From Maribacter sp. 4G9 (GTDB lineage Bacteria > Bacteroidota > Bacteroidia > Flavobacteriales > Flavobacteriaceae): a stretch of 64,000 bases of DNA. The stretch is from contig NZ_MDGL01000123.1 in the NCBI RefSeq assembly GCF_002742265.1, positions 62,001 through 126,000 of the forward strand. The letters are read 5' to 3'. Numbering within the stretch: position 1 is the first letter of the stretch; each line of letters begins with the position of its first letter. Under the pieces are notes generated by a model that saw only the letters and a list, made by a program, of their open reading frames with translations, was not told where the DNA came from and ran no database searches. Below, in pieces: positions 18,624-27,661 of this stretch. Position numbers and translations under genes: made by a program.

Positions 18624-18637
18624 TGCAAAGGTTTGCA
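18624..18637. promoter_or_regulatory. Second LacI-type operator, between metallophosphoesterase and GH28
   Basis: The palindrome TGCAAA-GG-TTTGCA is the exact reverse complement of the site at 5507-5520. It lies 79 bp before the metallophosphoesterase start and 211 bp before the GH28 start, so it more likely controls the former, possibly both. Confidence 0.6.
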
Positions 18638-18847
18638 TTAACGGTATCACATGTTACCTCGTTTTTCAGCATCTTTGAGTGAATATTGGCCAGATAGGTC
18701 AAGGAAAGGTTCAATAGAAACGTTACCCCCAAAAAAGGTATATCGCGAATTTTTCCAAGGAAGGACCTTTATTTATAGCGTTATGAAATGGAGACCATGG
18801 AGGCCATGATGTTATTTGATCAAGTGCCATTAAAAAAATAGTGCTTT

Positions 18848-20485
18848 ATGAAAACAACTTTTGAAACCAATAAGGGAATAAAAAGGCTAATGTCCCAAAT
18901 GAATGATCTTAACATATCACAGCAGGTTATAAGAATGATTTTTCTTTATGTTCTTTGTTTTTATCAACTAGGATACACGCAGAATTTCAAGAACAAGGAT
19001 ATTCACAATATCAAGGACTATGGGGCCAAGGGCAATGGAAACACTTTAAATACCATGGCCATACAGTGTGCTATTGATGCGGCCCATAAGGGAAAAAATG
19101 GGGGAAAGGTTATTGTTCCAAAAGGAACATACCTAACCGGAAGCCTTGAATTAAAAAGTAAAGTACATCTTTATCTGGAAGAAGGTGCGGTGCTTTTGGG
19201 AAGTACAGACCCTAATGATTACAAGGTATTGGATACGCCGGGAAAACCTTTGTCCCCAAAGGCTGATGATAACTCTTTATTGGCCTTGCTTCTGGCCTAT
19301 AAAGCGAACAACATTTCTGTAACGGGAAAAGGGACAATCGATGGACAAGGTAGGGCTTTAGCCCTTAACATAGATAGCTTACACCATGCCAAAATACAAA
19401 TTGATCCCAAGTACAATTATCGTAGAATGCGGCCCAATGAAACCGTAAGACCCAAATTGTTCAATTTTTCAAGTTGTAACGAAGTGCTGGTAGCTGATTT
19501 GGAGATTAAGAACGGTGCCTGTTGGGGGCTTACTTTTGAACTGTGCGATGATTTGGCCCTAAACAATCTCAAAATCTTTAACAGGGCCTATTGGAACAAT
19601 GATGGAATAGATATAACCGATTCCAAGAATGTGCGCATCACTGGTTGTGATGTCAACTCCGCTGATGACGGCATTTGTTTGAAATCGTACTATCCCGGTT
19701 ATTTCAATGACAATATCCATATTTCGGACTGTACTATTCGCTCTAGTGCCAGTGCCATAAAATTTGGTACAGCTTCGTATGGTGGCTTTAAGAACGTAAC
19801 CATTGAAAATATCAACATCTATGATACCTTTCGTTCTGCTATTGCCTTGGAGGCCGTAGATGGGGGTGATATTGAAAACATAACCATACGAAATGTAGAA
19901 GCCCGGAATACGGGCAATGCCATATTCATTCGTTTGGGACATAGGGACGGGGAACGTCCCGGCACTGTTAAAAACATTCAGATTACAGACATGAAAGTTC
20001 AAGTGCCATTTGGCAGACCGGATATTAACTATGATATGCGCGGACCTGAAGTAGACTTTTTTCATAATACCTTTCCATCTTCCATAACAGGCCTTACCAA
20101 CAACAAGGTTGAAAATGTGCGCTTGGAACGGATTGAAATCACCTATCCTGGAAGAGCTTCAAAAGGTATGGCCTATGTGCCCTTGAGTAGATTAGATCAA
20201 GTGCCGGAAAAGGAAAAGGACTACCCTGAATTCCATATGTTCGGGGAGTTGCCATCTTGGGCGTTTTATGTACGTCATGTCAAAGGAATTTCTTTTAAGG
20301 ACATCAATTTGGTTTTGGATGATAAGGACTATAGGCCTGCCTTTATATTTGATGATGTGGAGATTTTGAAATTGGAGAATGTGGCACTTCAGACTTCTTC
20401 AAAGAACGAAATTATTCTCTACAGAACGAAGGATGTGGCATTGGACAGCGAATTAAAAGCGATATCAGAGCATATAGATCGGTAA
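18848..20485 (+). CDS. GH28-family (polygalacturonase-like) secreted hydrolase
   Basis: 545 aa right-handed beta-helix enzyme. A hydrophobic signal segment (FLYVLCFYQLGYTQ) ends near residue 46, so a start at 18899 or 18935 would give a more ordinary signal peptide than 18848. GH28 catalytic Asp motifs are present: NNDGID (about 252) and SADDG (about 270). The usual GHG motif is replaced by SASAIKFGTAS (about 298), and no clear RIK follows. Such GH28 members often act on substrates other than plain polygalacturonate. The gene is divergent from the metallophosphoesterase and shares with it the region holding the second LacI-type operator. Confidence 0.88.
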   Translation: MKTTFETNKGIKRLMSQMNDLNISQQVIRMIFLYVLCFYQLGYTQNFKNKDIHNIKDYGAKGNGNTLNTMAIQCAIDAAHKGKNGGKVIVPKGTYLTGSLELKSKVHLYLEEGAVLLGSTDPNDYKVLDTPGKPLSPKADDNSLLALLLAYKANNISVTGKGTIDGQGRALALNIDSLHHAKIQIDPKYNYRRMRPNETVRPKLFNFSSCNEVLVADLEIKNGACWGLTFELCDDLALNNLKIFNRAYWNNDGIDITDSKNVRITGCDVNSADDGICLKSYYPGYFNDNIHISDCTIRSSASAIKFGTASYGGFKNVTIENINIYDTFRSAIALEAVDGGDIENITIRNVEARNTGNAIFIRLGHRDGERPGTVKNIQITDMKVQVPFGRPDINYDMRGPEVDFFHNTFPSSITGLTNNKVENVRLERIEITYPGRASKGMAYVPLSRLDQVPEKEKDYPEFHMFGELPSWAFYVRHVKGISFKDINLVLDDKDYRPAFIFDDVEILKLENVALQTSSKNEIILYRTKDVALDSELKAISEHIDR

Positions 20486-21161
20486 GGTCATAAAATGTTT
20501 TTTCAATATTTCGGTCGAAAATGAAATGCGTTTCAAATTGAGTTATAAGATAAAATAAGCCGCAAGTAATCAGATTAAAACAACGATTCAGTTTTGGGTT
20601 ATTTTTTTGGTTTTCAGTTTTAAGTGAATATAAATCGATTAATATGGTTATTCTCTTAGCCAAGTCCTTACCATCTGTAATTAATGGGGCAGGTCGTAAT
20701 TTGGGATTTGGGATGATTTTGATCATTCCATAAATTTTTTTTCCAATGAAATGTGTGGTATAGTGCTGTTGTGATAAGCTCTCCATATTTCGATTTCCCT
20801 AATCGTCTGCATGGTAAATGAACCATTTGGTGTTCGTTCGTTCCTGTACGAAACCTTGAGGTTGTCTATAATTGTATAATTGATAGTTTTTTTGGCTTGG
20901 AGACGTCCAGTTATATCTTGTTCCAATTTATTCCGACTTTGTATTATTCAACCTAGGCAGTTCCAAGATACCAAGGCTATCATGTTTTTTCTTCCAATCA
21001 AAAAATATTGCCTTACCGATACCCATTTTACCCGACATTTCTTGGACACGGATGCCGTACTCAAACAGTTTTATAGAAAATACAATTTGAGGTTTCGAAT
21101 GCTTTGGTCATATTGAAAGCAAATACTTTTTTAAAATTGAACATGTGTTCGCCCGTTTTCT
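20486..21161. other. Gene-poor stretch at the edge of the accessory region
   Basis: No supported gene. A minus-strand open stretch around 20723-20926 and a plus-strand one around 20880-21116 code for unrecognisable peptides and look like eroded remnants. This is where the ordered catabolic region gives way to mobile DNA. Confidence 0.45.
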
Positions 21162-21410
21162 TTGACTAAAACTGTTCTGTTTAGTGAGAGGCAAATAAAA
21201 AGCTCCATAAAGAATGTAAAATCAATTCGTAGTTTTATAATAGGCGATGAGAATCTAAACCTCTTGACCTATGACACCTTAATTAATGAAAATCAAGTGG
21301 TAATAGACGATAAACCAAGATTGACCAAAGAATATAAGGCCAGACAAAGGGAAGTGAAAATGACATTGGAGAACAGCGGCATATATGTTCAAACCATAAA
21401 GAATAGGTAA
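21162..21410 (+). CDS. Small hypothetical protein or gene remnant
   Basis: 82 aa, rich in Lys, Asn and Ile, with no signal peptide and no motif I recognise. It lies 15 bp before the recombinase remnant and in the same direction. It may be a degraded part of that mobile gene. Confidence 0.3.
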   Translation: MTKTVLFSERQIKSSIKNVKSIRSFIIGDENLNLLTYDTLINENQVVIDDKPRLTKEYKARQREVKMTLENSGIYVQTIKNR

Positions 21411-21425
21411 AACTGGTTCTTCGTT

Positions 21426-21623
21426 ATGCTTGTAACCTCGTTATATTATGGGTTAGGTAATCTGGAAACTAAAAGGGCAATACAGTATATGGTGTTCCCC
21501 GACGGGATTGAGTATGACTTCAAAACAAGCTTGTTCAAACTTTTCGGGTCAACGAAATATTTGCTGAAATCTCCTCATTATCAAAGGGTTTTGAAGAAAC
21601 AAAAAACGGGAATTTTCACTTAA
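21426..21623 (+). pseudogene. C-terminal remnant of a Bacteroidetes serine recombinase
   Basis: 65 codons. The segment LGNLETKRAIQYMVFPDGIEY resembles the end of large serine recombinases of Bacteroidetes, in which a helix is followed by LxFPxGI-Y-D. The catalytic N-terminal domain is absent upstream. The stop codon lies inside the loop of the following terminator. Family call is by pattern memory only. Confidence 0.5.
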
Positions 21624-21642
21624 TTTGTGAAAAATCCCGTTT
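21604..21642. terminator. Bidirectional terminator hairpin
   Basis: A 16-bp stem with one mismatch (AAACGGGAATTTTCAC / GTGAAAAATCCCGTTT), flanked by A- and T-rich sequence, lies at the end of the recombinase remnant and directly before the candidate att site. Confidence 0.7.
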
Positions 21643-21660
21643 AGTGACCTCGACAGGAGT
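21643..21660 (-). other. Candidate attachment site: tRNA 3'-end fragment
   Basis: On the minus strand ACTCCTGTCGAGGTCACT resembles the distal T-stem and acceptor 3' end of a flavobacterial tRNA, but no T-loop or rest of a tRNA follows. Such fragments mark one end of elements integrated into tRNA genes. The tyrosine integrase starts 160 bp away. I did not find a second copy in the window. Confidence 0.45.
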
Positions 21661-21819
21661 ACTTATAATTTAAAATTTAATTAAGCCCTCTTTACCGTCT
21701 ATATACTGGTACTATTGCGTTCATAGAATTGGAGTGAATCTCTTTTTTTTGTAATTTACTCCTGATTTTGCCCCCCTTTTTGCCCCCTCTTTTATCTACT
21801 TATATTCAATTGAAAAAAG

Positions 21820-23070
21820 ATGCAACTAACATTTCATTTAAGAAAGGATAAAGCCAATAAAGCTGGACAGATGCCCGTTCGTATGGTTTTGACTTTTAAC
21901 GGAGAACGTATAAGAGTCAATATGAAGGGAATAAGGGTCCTACAAAAGGATTGGAAGGAAAGAGAGCAAAGGGTTAAAGCCAATGGGAAGCGAGAACCTT
22001 ATAACTACCATATCGAATACAACAAGCAACTTGACGAACTTGATACAAAGGTCAAGAAGCTATTCAGATATATGATGTTGAACGCTATCCATCCTTCCAA
22101 GGATTATGTGACAAATAAATTAAGTTTTGATTCTGAAATAAACCTTTCTCACGAATTTTTTCCGTCATTCCATGAATTTATTCAAAAAGGGAAAAATGTA
22201 AAGACGGACGGTACACTACGTAGATATGGAACGGCTTTGAATTTTTATAAAGATTTTTCGGAATTTACGGGGTATGAGTTAACCTTTGATAAAATCAATT
22301 TAGATTTTTTCGAAAAATTTAGGGATTACGCATTTGAGGAAAGACAAACGCTAAATAATTATTTTTCAAAGTTGATATCTGTACTGAAAACCTTTATGAA
22401 TTGGTCACATGAGCGAGGTTATCACGAGAATCTATTGTATAAAAAGTTCAAAGCCCCTGAGCAGGAAATTGAGGTGGTGTATCTTACAATGGATGAACTT
22501 ATGAGATTGTATCAATACGAATTTCACAATCGAAGACTGGAGCATACAAGGGATACGTATTGTTTTGGGTGTTTTACAGGCTTACGCTATTCGGATTTAA
22601 GTCAGTTGAGCGTGTCCCATATTCACGAGGATTATCTTCTAATGAACATTAAGAAAACAAAAACTATAGCGCATAAAATACCATTAAATCGTTTCGCTAA
22701 GGAGATTCTGGATAAATACAAAGACACCGTTTATGAGCCTCTACCCATTATTTCGGATGTCCGATTCAATTTGCATTTAAAAGAATGTTGTCGATTTGCA
22801 AAAATCAACGAGCCCACGTCGATCACAAGATTTATAGGAAAAAAACGTTTGGATAAGACATTACCCAAGTGGAAGCTTATAACGAGTCATACGGCGCGTA
22901 AGACCTTTGTTACAAATAGTCTGGTGCTGGGCATGAAAGAAATGGTGGTTAGGAATATTACGGGCCATCGAAAAGAGGAAAGTTTTAGGCGTTATGTCAA
23001 AATAGCTGAGGATTTAAAGAAAAGTGAGATGGACAACACCTGGGGCAAGGTGGAAATAAATGAATCATAG
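21820..23070 (+). CDS. Tyrosine recombinase/integrase of Bacteroidetes mobile-element type
   Basis: 416 aa. It has an N-terminal arm-binding region, a SAM-like core-binding domain (about 100-210) and the catalytic domain with Arg in TGLRYSDLS (about 252), HTARKTF (H-x-x-R, about 357), GHRKEE (about 382) and the nucleophile Tyr in RRYVKIA (about 392). This is the layout of integrases of conjugative and mobilisable Bacteroidetes elements, not of IntI. It probably integrates the element at the tRNA-like site just upstream. The next gene overlaps its 3' end by 11 bp, which suggests translational coupling. Confidence 0.92.
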   Translation: MQLTFHLRKDKANKAGQMPVRMVLTFNGERIRVNMKGIRVLQKDWKEREQRVKANGKREPYNYHIEYNKQLDELDTKVKKLFRYMMLNAIHPSKDYVTNKLSFDSEINLSHEFFPSFHEFIQKGKNVKTDGTLRRYGTALNFYKDFSEFTGYELTFDKINLDFFEKFRDYAFEERQTLNNYFSKLISVLKTFMNWSHERGYHENLLYKKFKAPEQEIEVVYLTMDELMRLYQYEFHNRRLEHTRDTYCFGCFTGLRYSDLSQLSVSHIHEDYLLMNIKKTKTIAHKIPLNRFAKEILDKYKDTVYEPLPIISDVRFNLHLKECCRFAKINEPTSITRFIGKKRLDKTLPKWKLITSHTARKTFVTNSLVLGMKEMVVRNITGHRKEESFRRYVKIAEDLKKSEMDNTWGKVEINES

Positions 23071-24538
23071 CCTAAATATAGAAGAATCCTTCGATTCGAT
23101 TATTCTGTTTTTCTTCAGTGATTTCCAGACCAAAGAATTCAAGGAGTTCACCAGAATAAAGATTAAAAATCTTAGTCCCTATCAGTACTATCATTTATTA
23201 GGATGGTTATTGGAGAATATCAAGGACGATATCCTATTGGCCAACTTGGACATAATATTTGATTTTTCTGCCCTGAAACCCAAAAAATACCTCCCAACTG
23301 AACCTAGGGAGGTCGGCGTTTACAATGAACCAGTAGAGGGACAGTTACTGCCCGACAGATTCGGAAAGGATTGCATAAAATTCTTCCGAATGGGTTATGG
23401 AACCATCAAATTTTTGCAGGACGAGGTGGACTCCATGGATTCGTTTGGTCGATTTTTGTTTCATTATAGGGCCAAGGGATGTCTAATCGAACCTGAAGTC
23501 GATTATGAACGTTTGTTGCATTTGATGTCCCTGGAGGAACGGCTTTGCTTTCCTGTCTACGACTTTCCCAATGAGAATTCGCTTCCCTTCTATGGTCATG
23601 CCATCAATTACCTTCGTGTGAAGGTAGAAAGGGAAGTAAACTCCTTAAAACTGTCTTTGGATGAATGTCTTTGTAAGGTAGGGGAAAAAATTAAAAAGAT
23701 GTTTTTGGGCAAATCGAAACAGTCCCTTCCGATGGCATTTATGACAAGGGAAGTAATGGTGTTGCCTTTAATGGTGGGTTTCGAGCAATGGAAAAGATTG
23801 GTCTTGGACTCGCTTCATGACAAAAAGTATTTTCCACTTTTAAAGGCCAGGATATTGTTTTTGTTGGACGAACTTCAACAACTAATCAAGGACCGGTATT
23901 TTCAGGATTTCACTTCCCTTTACAAGAAAAGGGCACTCATTGTCGAGGATAAGGAAACAGGCATTAGGACATTGAAGTCGCTATCACCTCCATTGGTCAA
24001 TTCCTATGAATATAGAAAATGGTTGAAAAACCTCAAATTATCGGATTTGAACAAGGAGGTAAAAATAGAAAAAGAGGAATCATACCCATATCAAATCATA
24101 ATTTCAAAAAATGGGTCGCAATTAAAGTTGAAAAAGGCCTTACTCGAATTTTTTTCATATATAAAGTTAAGAATCGACGAAGAAAGGGATAGGGCTTTAG
24201 AGAGTTTCATATATCGTAGCTTTTCCTATGAGTATGATGATAAAACGGATTATTCCAAACGAACAGTGAACAACTTTGGATACAAACCAATGACGTTTAT
24301 TCCGTCGGAACATGCCAAGGACTTTACGAAATTATTGCTCTACCTATCCGATAAGAATTATTTGGTAAGCAACAAGACCCGGATTATCCGTACGCTTGAT
24401 GATGATATCCATGAAAAAAATGGCAAGGATGGCTTTAGTTACAGTTCCTTGATACGAATCCCAAGTGCTGAACACCATCTATTTCCCGATGATATCATTA
24501 GAAGACGGGTTCGTTCCATCCTAAGGATTGACAATTAA
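23060..24538 (+). CDS. Hypothetical protein coupled to the integrase
   Basis: 492 aa with no signal peptide, no membrane segment and no motif I can name; charged and probably cytoplasmic. It overlaps the integrase stop by 11 bp and precedes an excisionase-like gene, the usual position of element-specific accessory proteins. No function is assigned. Confidence 0.75.
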   Translation: MNHSLNIEESFDSIILFFFSDFQTKEFKEFTRIKIKNLSPYQYYHLLGWLLENIKDDILLANLDIIFDFSALKPKKYLPTEPREVGVYNEPVEGQLLPDRFGKDCIKFFRMGYGTIKFLQDEVDSMDSFGRFLFHYRAKGCLIEPEVDYERLLHLMSLEERLCFPVYDFPNENSLPFYGHAINYLRVKVEREVNSLKLSLDECLCKVGEKIKKMFLGKSKQSLPMAFMTREVMVLPLMVGFEQWKRLVLDSLHDKKYFPLLKARILFLLDELQQLIKDRYFQDFTSLYKKRALIVEDKETGIRTLKSLSPPLVNSYEYRKWLKNLKLSDLNKEVKIEKEESYPYQIIISKNGSQLKLKKALLEFFSYIKLRIDEERDRALESFIYRSFSYEYDDKTDYSKRTVNNFGYKPMTFIPSEHAKDFTKLLLYLSDKNYLVSNKTRIIRTLDDDIHEKNGKDGFSYSSLIRIPSAEHHLFPDDIIRRRVRSILRIDN

Positions 24539-24691
24539 TTGCACCATCAAAAATTGGATTATGCTCAAGTATCCCTGTATGTTGGACGTTTGAAAGGATT
24601 AATGCACTGATTCTTTTAGTGCAACCAAGTTTTTCCAATTTGTCCCCAATTTAGGTATCCGGCTTTTTCATCCGGCTTAAATACACTACAT

Positions 24692-24988
24692 ATGGGAAAT
24701 GTACTTTTTTACACGCACACAAAGGAAGATTTGAAGAGAACCGTAAAAATGGTCCTGGAAGAACTTCGCAAAACGGAATTGATTAATGAGACGTCCATTA
24801 ATCCTGAGGACGATAGACTCACCCAACAGGAAGCGGCCAAATTCTTGGGCATCTCAGTTACCTCATTGATTAGCTGGAAAAAGAAAAAAATAGTGCCCTA
24901 TTATCAAATAGGCCGTGCTATTTTCTTTTCCAAAAAGGAGTTATTGGATTTGGCTCGAAAAAATGCTTTTATTAGGAGATCTAGATAA
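24692..24988 (+). CDS. Excisionase/MerR-type helix-turn-helix protein
   Basis: 98 aa. After a helical N-terminal part, residues about 44-92 form the HTH_17/excisionase domain: LTQQEAAKFLGISVTSLISW, then a wing (IVPYYQIGRAIFFSKKEL). In integrated elements such proteins direct excision or regulate the integrase. It lies 153 bp after the hypothetical gene. A broken copy lies at 35635-35933, so this module was duplicated. Confidence 0.85.
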   Translation: MGNVLFYTHTKEDLKRTVKMVLEELRKTELINETSINPEDDRLTQQEAAKFLGISVTSLISWKKKKIVPYYQIGRAIFFSKKELLDLARKNAFIRRSR

Positions 24989-25049
24989 AGAATTCACGAA
25001 ACAAGAATCTGTGGTTTCATTTATCAACTCAGTTCTTTGTTATGCCACG

Positions 25050-26141
25050 TTATTTTTCGACCCGTTTTTCCGCTATCAATTCTTTAAAGAAATTAGTCAC
25101 GGCTGAAGCACCTGTTTTTCCATCATCGTCAATATTGGATAAAATCACAACGGTATAGTTGTCTTTCATGAAATCCATAAGTTCCCCTCGAACACCATAC
25201 CAACCTCCGCTATGCCCTTGAATGGTTTGGTTATAACGCAAATCGATGTCTATACCATATCCCAAATTTGTATTATAGCCTTTTACTTTGGGCTCGAACA
25301 TTAATTCGGCAGTTGATTTTTTTAATAATTTACCGTTTCTCAGGGCTTTCGAGAATTTAAATAAATCTTCGGCCGTAGAATAATGGAATCCTGCTGGCGA
25401 TGCTTTTGAAAGGTAATATTCGTTTCTTTTTGGAAATTCGCTTTCTCCAAAAAAAGTCGTGTATCCACTAGCTTTGTTTTGTATGACGGAATCGATTTCC
25501 AACTCCCCCGTATTTTCCATTTCTGCTGGTTTGAAAATGTTTTGTCTCACATAGTCATAATAATTCTGTCCGCTAACTTTTTCAATAATAAGACCTAGAA
25601 TCACAAAACCAGATGCACTATAATCGTATTTTGTGCCTGGATTAGACAATAAGGTGTCATTAGCAAACAAAGGGACAAAATCTGATATATTCTTGTATTT
25701 CGATTTTTCCTCTTGCAAGAAGTCGCCCACATAAAAGTTGTTATTTCCAGATGTATGCGTCAAAAGTTGGTGTATTGTTACGGAATCCCTGACGAGCTTA
25801 TTAGGATAATCAGGTAAATATTCACCTATAGAATTCTTTAGTCCAACTTTATCATTTTCGTAAAGTTGTAAGGTTGCTACCGCTGTTATCATTTTAGTAA
25901 TGGAAGCGATATTAAACTTTGTGTCCACTTTGTTGGGAATTCCATATTCTATACTGGCAAGACCAAAAGCTCTCTTCTCAATTATTGTATCATTATTTGC
26001 AACTAAAATTGTTCCTGAAAAATTATTGGGGCTTAAATTGTCCAGAAAATTCTTTATTTCGATGTCTTTTGACTGTCCAAAAGAATTAGTTATAAATAGC
26101 AGAAGCACTATCGCTGTAGGAATTGATATTTTGGTTTTCAT
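25050..26141 (-). CDS. Serine hydrolase of the class C beta-lactamase fold (last gene of cassette array 1)
   Basis: 363 aa from MKTKISIP, chosen because a cleavable signal peptide (to NSFGQ) begins there; the open frame extends further upstream into the GNAT gene. Motifs: S-x-x-K in ASITKM (Ser about 80), YSASG (about 183) and HSGGW (about 320). These belong to the periplasmic penicillin-binding/esterase group; the actual substrate is unknown. The gene starts 17 bp after the GNAT stop, so the two form one unit. The stop codon abuts the inverted repeat at 25039-25048 that marks the cassette end. Confidence 0.88.
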   Translation of the reverse strand: MKTKISIPTAIVLLLFITNSFGQSKDIEIKNFLDNLSPNNFSGTILVANNDTIIEKRAFGLASIEYGIPNKVDTKFNIASITKMITAVATLQLYENDKVGLKNSIGEYLPDYPNKLVRDSVTIHQLLTHTSGNNNFYVGDFLQEEKSKYKNISDFVPLFANDTLLSNPGTKYDYSASGFVILGLIIEKVSGQNYYDYVRQNIFKPAEMENTGELEIDSVIQNKASGYTTFFGESEFPKRNEYYLSKASPAGFHYSTAEDLFKFSKALRNGKLLKKSTAELMFEPKVKGYNTNLGYGIDIDLRYNQTIQGHSGGWYGVRGELMDFMKDNYTVVILSNIDDDGKTGASAVTNFFKELIAEKRVEK

Positions 26142-26157
26142 CTTTTTATAGTATTGT

Positions 26158-26724
26158 TTATGGCTTTTTCCATTCTTCTTTAAGAATACTATAAACATAA
26201 GTTCCTTTACTTTCCCCATATGATTGGATGTTGTAATTTCTTAATAGCCCTTCTTTAACGGCTCCAATTTTTTCTATCGCCTTTTGAGATTTTATATTTT
26301 TTATGTCTATTTTAAATTCAACTCTTCTTAGTTTTAACTTGTCAAAGCAATAATCTAAAAGTAGCCCTTTACATAGTTTATTAATACCAGTTCCTTGAAA
26401 TTTTTTACCAATCCATGTCCAACCTATCTCTAATCTTTTGTTAGGAAAGCTAATATTTCCAAACATTGTGATTCCAATTGGATTATCATTTTCTTTACTT
26501 GTAATTAATAGCGGATATATTTCTTTTTCTTTTTTTGAATTTAGACAAAAGTCAAAGTAATCCATTAAATCATTTCTGTTTTTTACCCTTGCCCCAAACT
26601 CTCCGAGTTCCGTGTTGTAGCTTATAGATTCTATTTTTTCAATATCATTAATGGATAAAGGGCGCAATAAAATTGACTCGTTTTCAAGAATCAATTCAGA
26701 TGAGAAAAATGTTCCTAAGTTCAT
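26158..26724 (-). CDS. GNAT-family N-acetyltransferase (RimJ/RimL type)
   Basis: 188 aa. It has an N-terminal LRPLSINDIEKIESI, a central WIGKKFQGTGINK that replaces the usual acetyl-CoA-binding loop, and the RimJ-like signature RRVEFKIDIKNIKSQKAIEK with IGAVKEG (about 146-170). It probably acetylates a small amine or protein N-terminus. First gene of a two-gene unit with the serine hydrolase. The cassette-head repeat lies 35 bp upstream at 26759-26768. Confidence 0.87.
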   Translation of the reverse strand: MNLGTFFSSELILENESILLRPLSINDIEKIESISYNTELGEFGARVKNRNDLMDYFDFCLNSKKEKEIYPLLITSKENDNPIGITMFGNISFPNKRLEIGWTWIGKKFQGTGINKLCKGLLLDYCFDKLKLRRVEFKIDIKNIKSQKAIEKIGAVKEGLLRNYNIQSYGESKGTYVYSILKEEWKKP

Positions 26725-26765
26725 ATTGTTTTTTTGAAGGCTAGATGTTTTTCATAATGCGGCAT

Positions 26766-27270
26766 AACGCCGCGCTATGTGGAGTTCGGCGAATTTTAAG
26801 GAAATATAGTGAAAACCATAAACGATGATTCGGTTATATATCTAGTTTGGAATATTTTTAACCTTGTTATGTTTGTAGATATGGCCACGCTTTGGCTGTC
26901 TATTGAGGTATCCACAGTATTAGGAGTAAAATAGGTCGACCAGATTCTATAAAGCGTCCTAAAATGTCCAGTAGCTGAGCCGTAGCTGCGTTTTTGGCAA
27001 AAATGGTTTCCATATCCTTCGACCGATGTAATCTGGAAAAGAGCAGCGATGATTTACGAATCCCAAGGCGCGGGAATTGGAGCCTTTGGCGAGAATGTAG
27101 CGACTTGGGTTCACCTATAGGTGAATCGACTTGAACGGTAAGTATAAGAGCAGTAGCGGATTTCAAGATAATTCCCTGTCTGCCACTACAAAAATTTATT
27201 AAATGCACAGAATTTCCATTTATTATTTCACCCGCTATTGCTCTTATACAATGATGATTGCTGTCCTCTT
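26766..27270 (-). repeat. attC-like cassette junction element 1
   Basis: A gene-free element between the ASCH operon and the GNAT gene. Its left end (AACGCCGCGCTATGT) and about 330 bp that follow are homologous to 31640-31970. The block at about 27075-27120 (ATTGGAGCCTTTGGCGA core) recurs at 33500 and 49585. The outer arms GTATAAGAGCAGTAGCGG (27142-27159) and 27232-27249 are inverted repeats matching at 17 of 18 positions. It can fold into a long hairpin, as integron attC sites do, but is several times longer. Confidence 0.7.
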
Positions 27271-27289
27271 TTGATTTTTTTGGTTTGTC

Positions 27290-27661
27290 CTACAAATACA
27301 CATAAGACTGTGGCGGAACAACATTATAATTGTCTTGCAAGAGTAATGGATGTTTGTATCTTTTTGTTTTCTTAATTTTTATAGCGTGCGCAATTTCTCT
27401 GTCTGAAAAGTATTCGTAGAAAAAATCCTCTGAAATACCCGAATATTTTTTGGTTTGACTCCAAATGTCGCCTGGGTCAGAGCTAAGAATGTCATCAATT
27501 TCAAATTCTCCGATAACCCTTTGAACTGGTGAAGAAGCGTAAACAACAACTGTCTTTATATTCGGTTTTTTGAAAATGACCTTGCGAAACTCATATTTTT
27601 TTTCGCCATCAAATATTTTGAAAGCAAACTCTGGTTTAATCGATAATAAAACTCTCATCAC
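27290..27661 (-). CDS. ASCH-domain protein
   Basis: 123 aa, a single ASCH (PUA-like RNA-binding) domain: VLLSIKPEFAFKIFDGEKKY then EFRK, VVYASSPVQRVIGEFE, IWSQTKKYSGIS and a PPQSYVYL ending. It overlaps the end of the PIN-GNAT gene by 26 bp and is the last gene of a five-gene operon. ASCH proteins are often found beside GNAT or PIN partners and are thought to bind RNA or modified bases; the exact ligand here is unknown. Confidence 0.85.
   Translation of the reverse strand: MMRVLLSIKPEFAFKIFDGEKKYEFRKVIFKKPNIKTVVVYASSPVQRVIGEFEIDDILSSDPGDIWSQTKKYSGISEDFFYEYFSDREIAHAIKIKKTKRYKHPLLLQDNYNVVPPQSYVYL

Noticed and set aside
21820-23070. The integrase as the missing integron integrase for the cassette arrays.
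   Set aside because: Its layout and length match integrases of Bacteroidetes mobile elements with a SAM-like domain. I see no IntI-type extra helix, and it lies at the tail rather than the head of the array.
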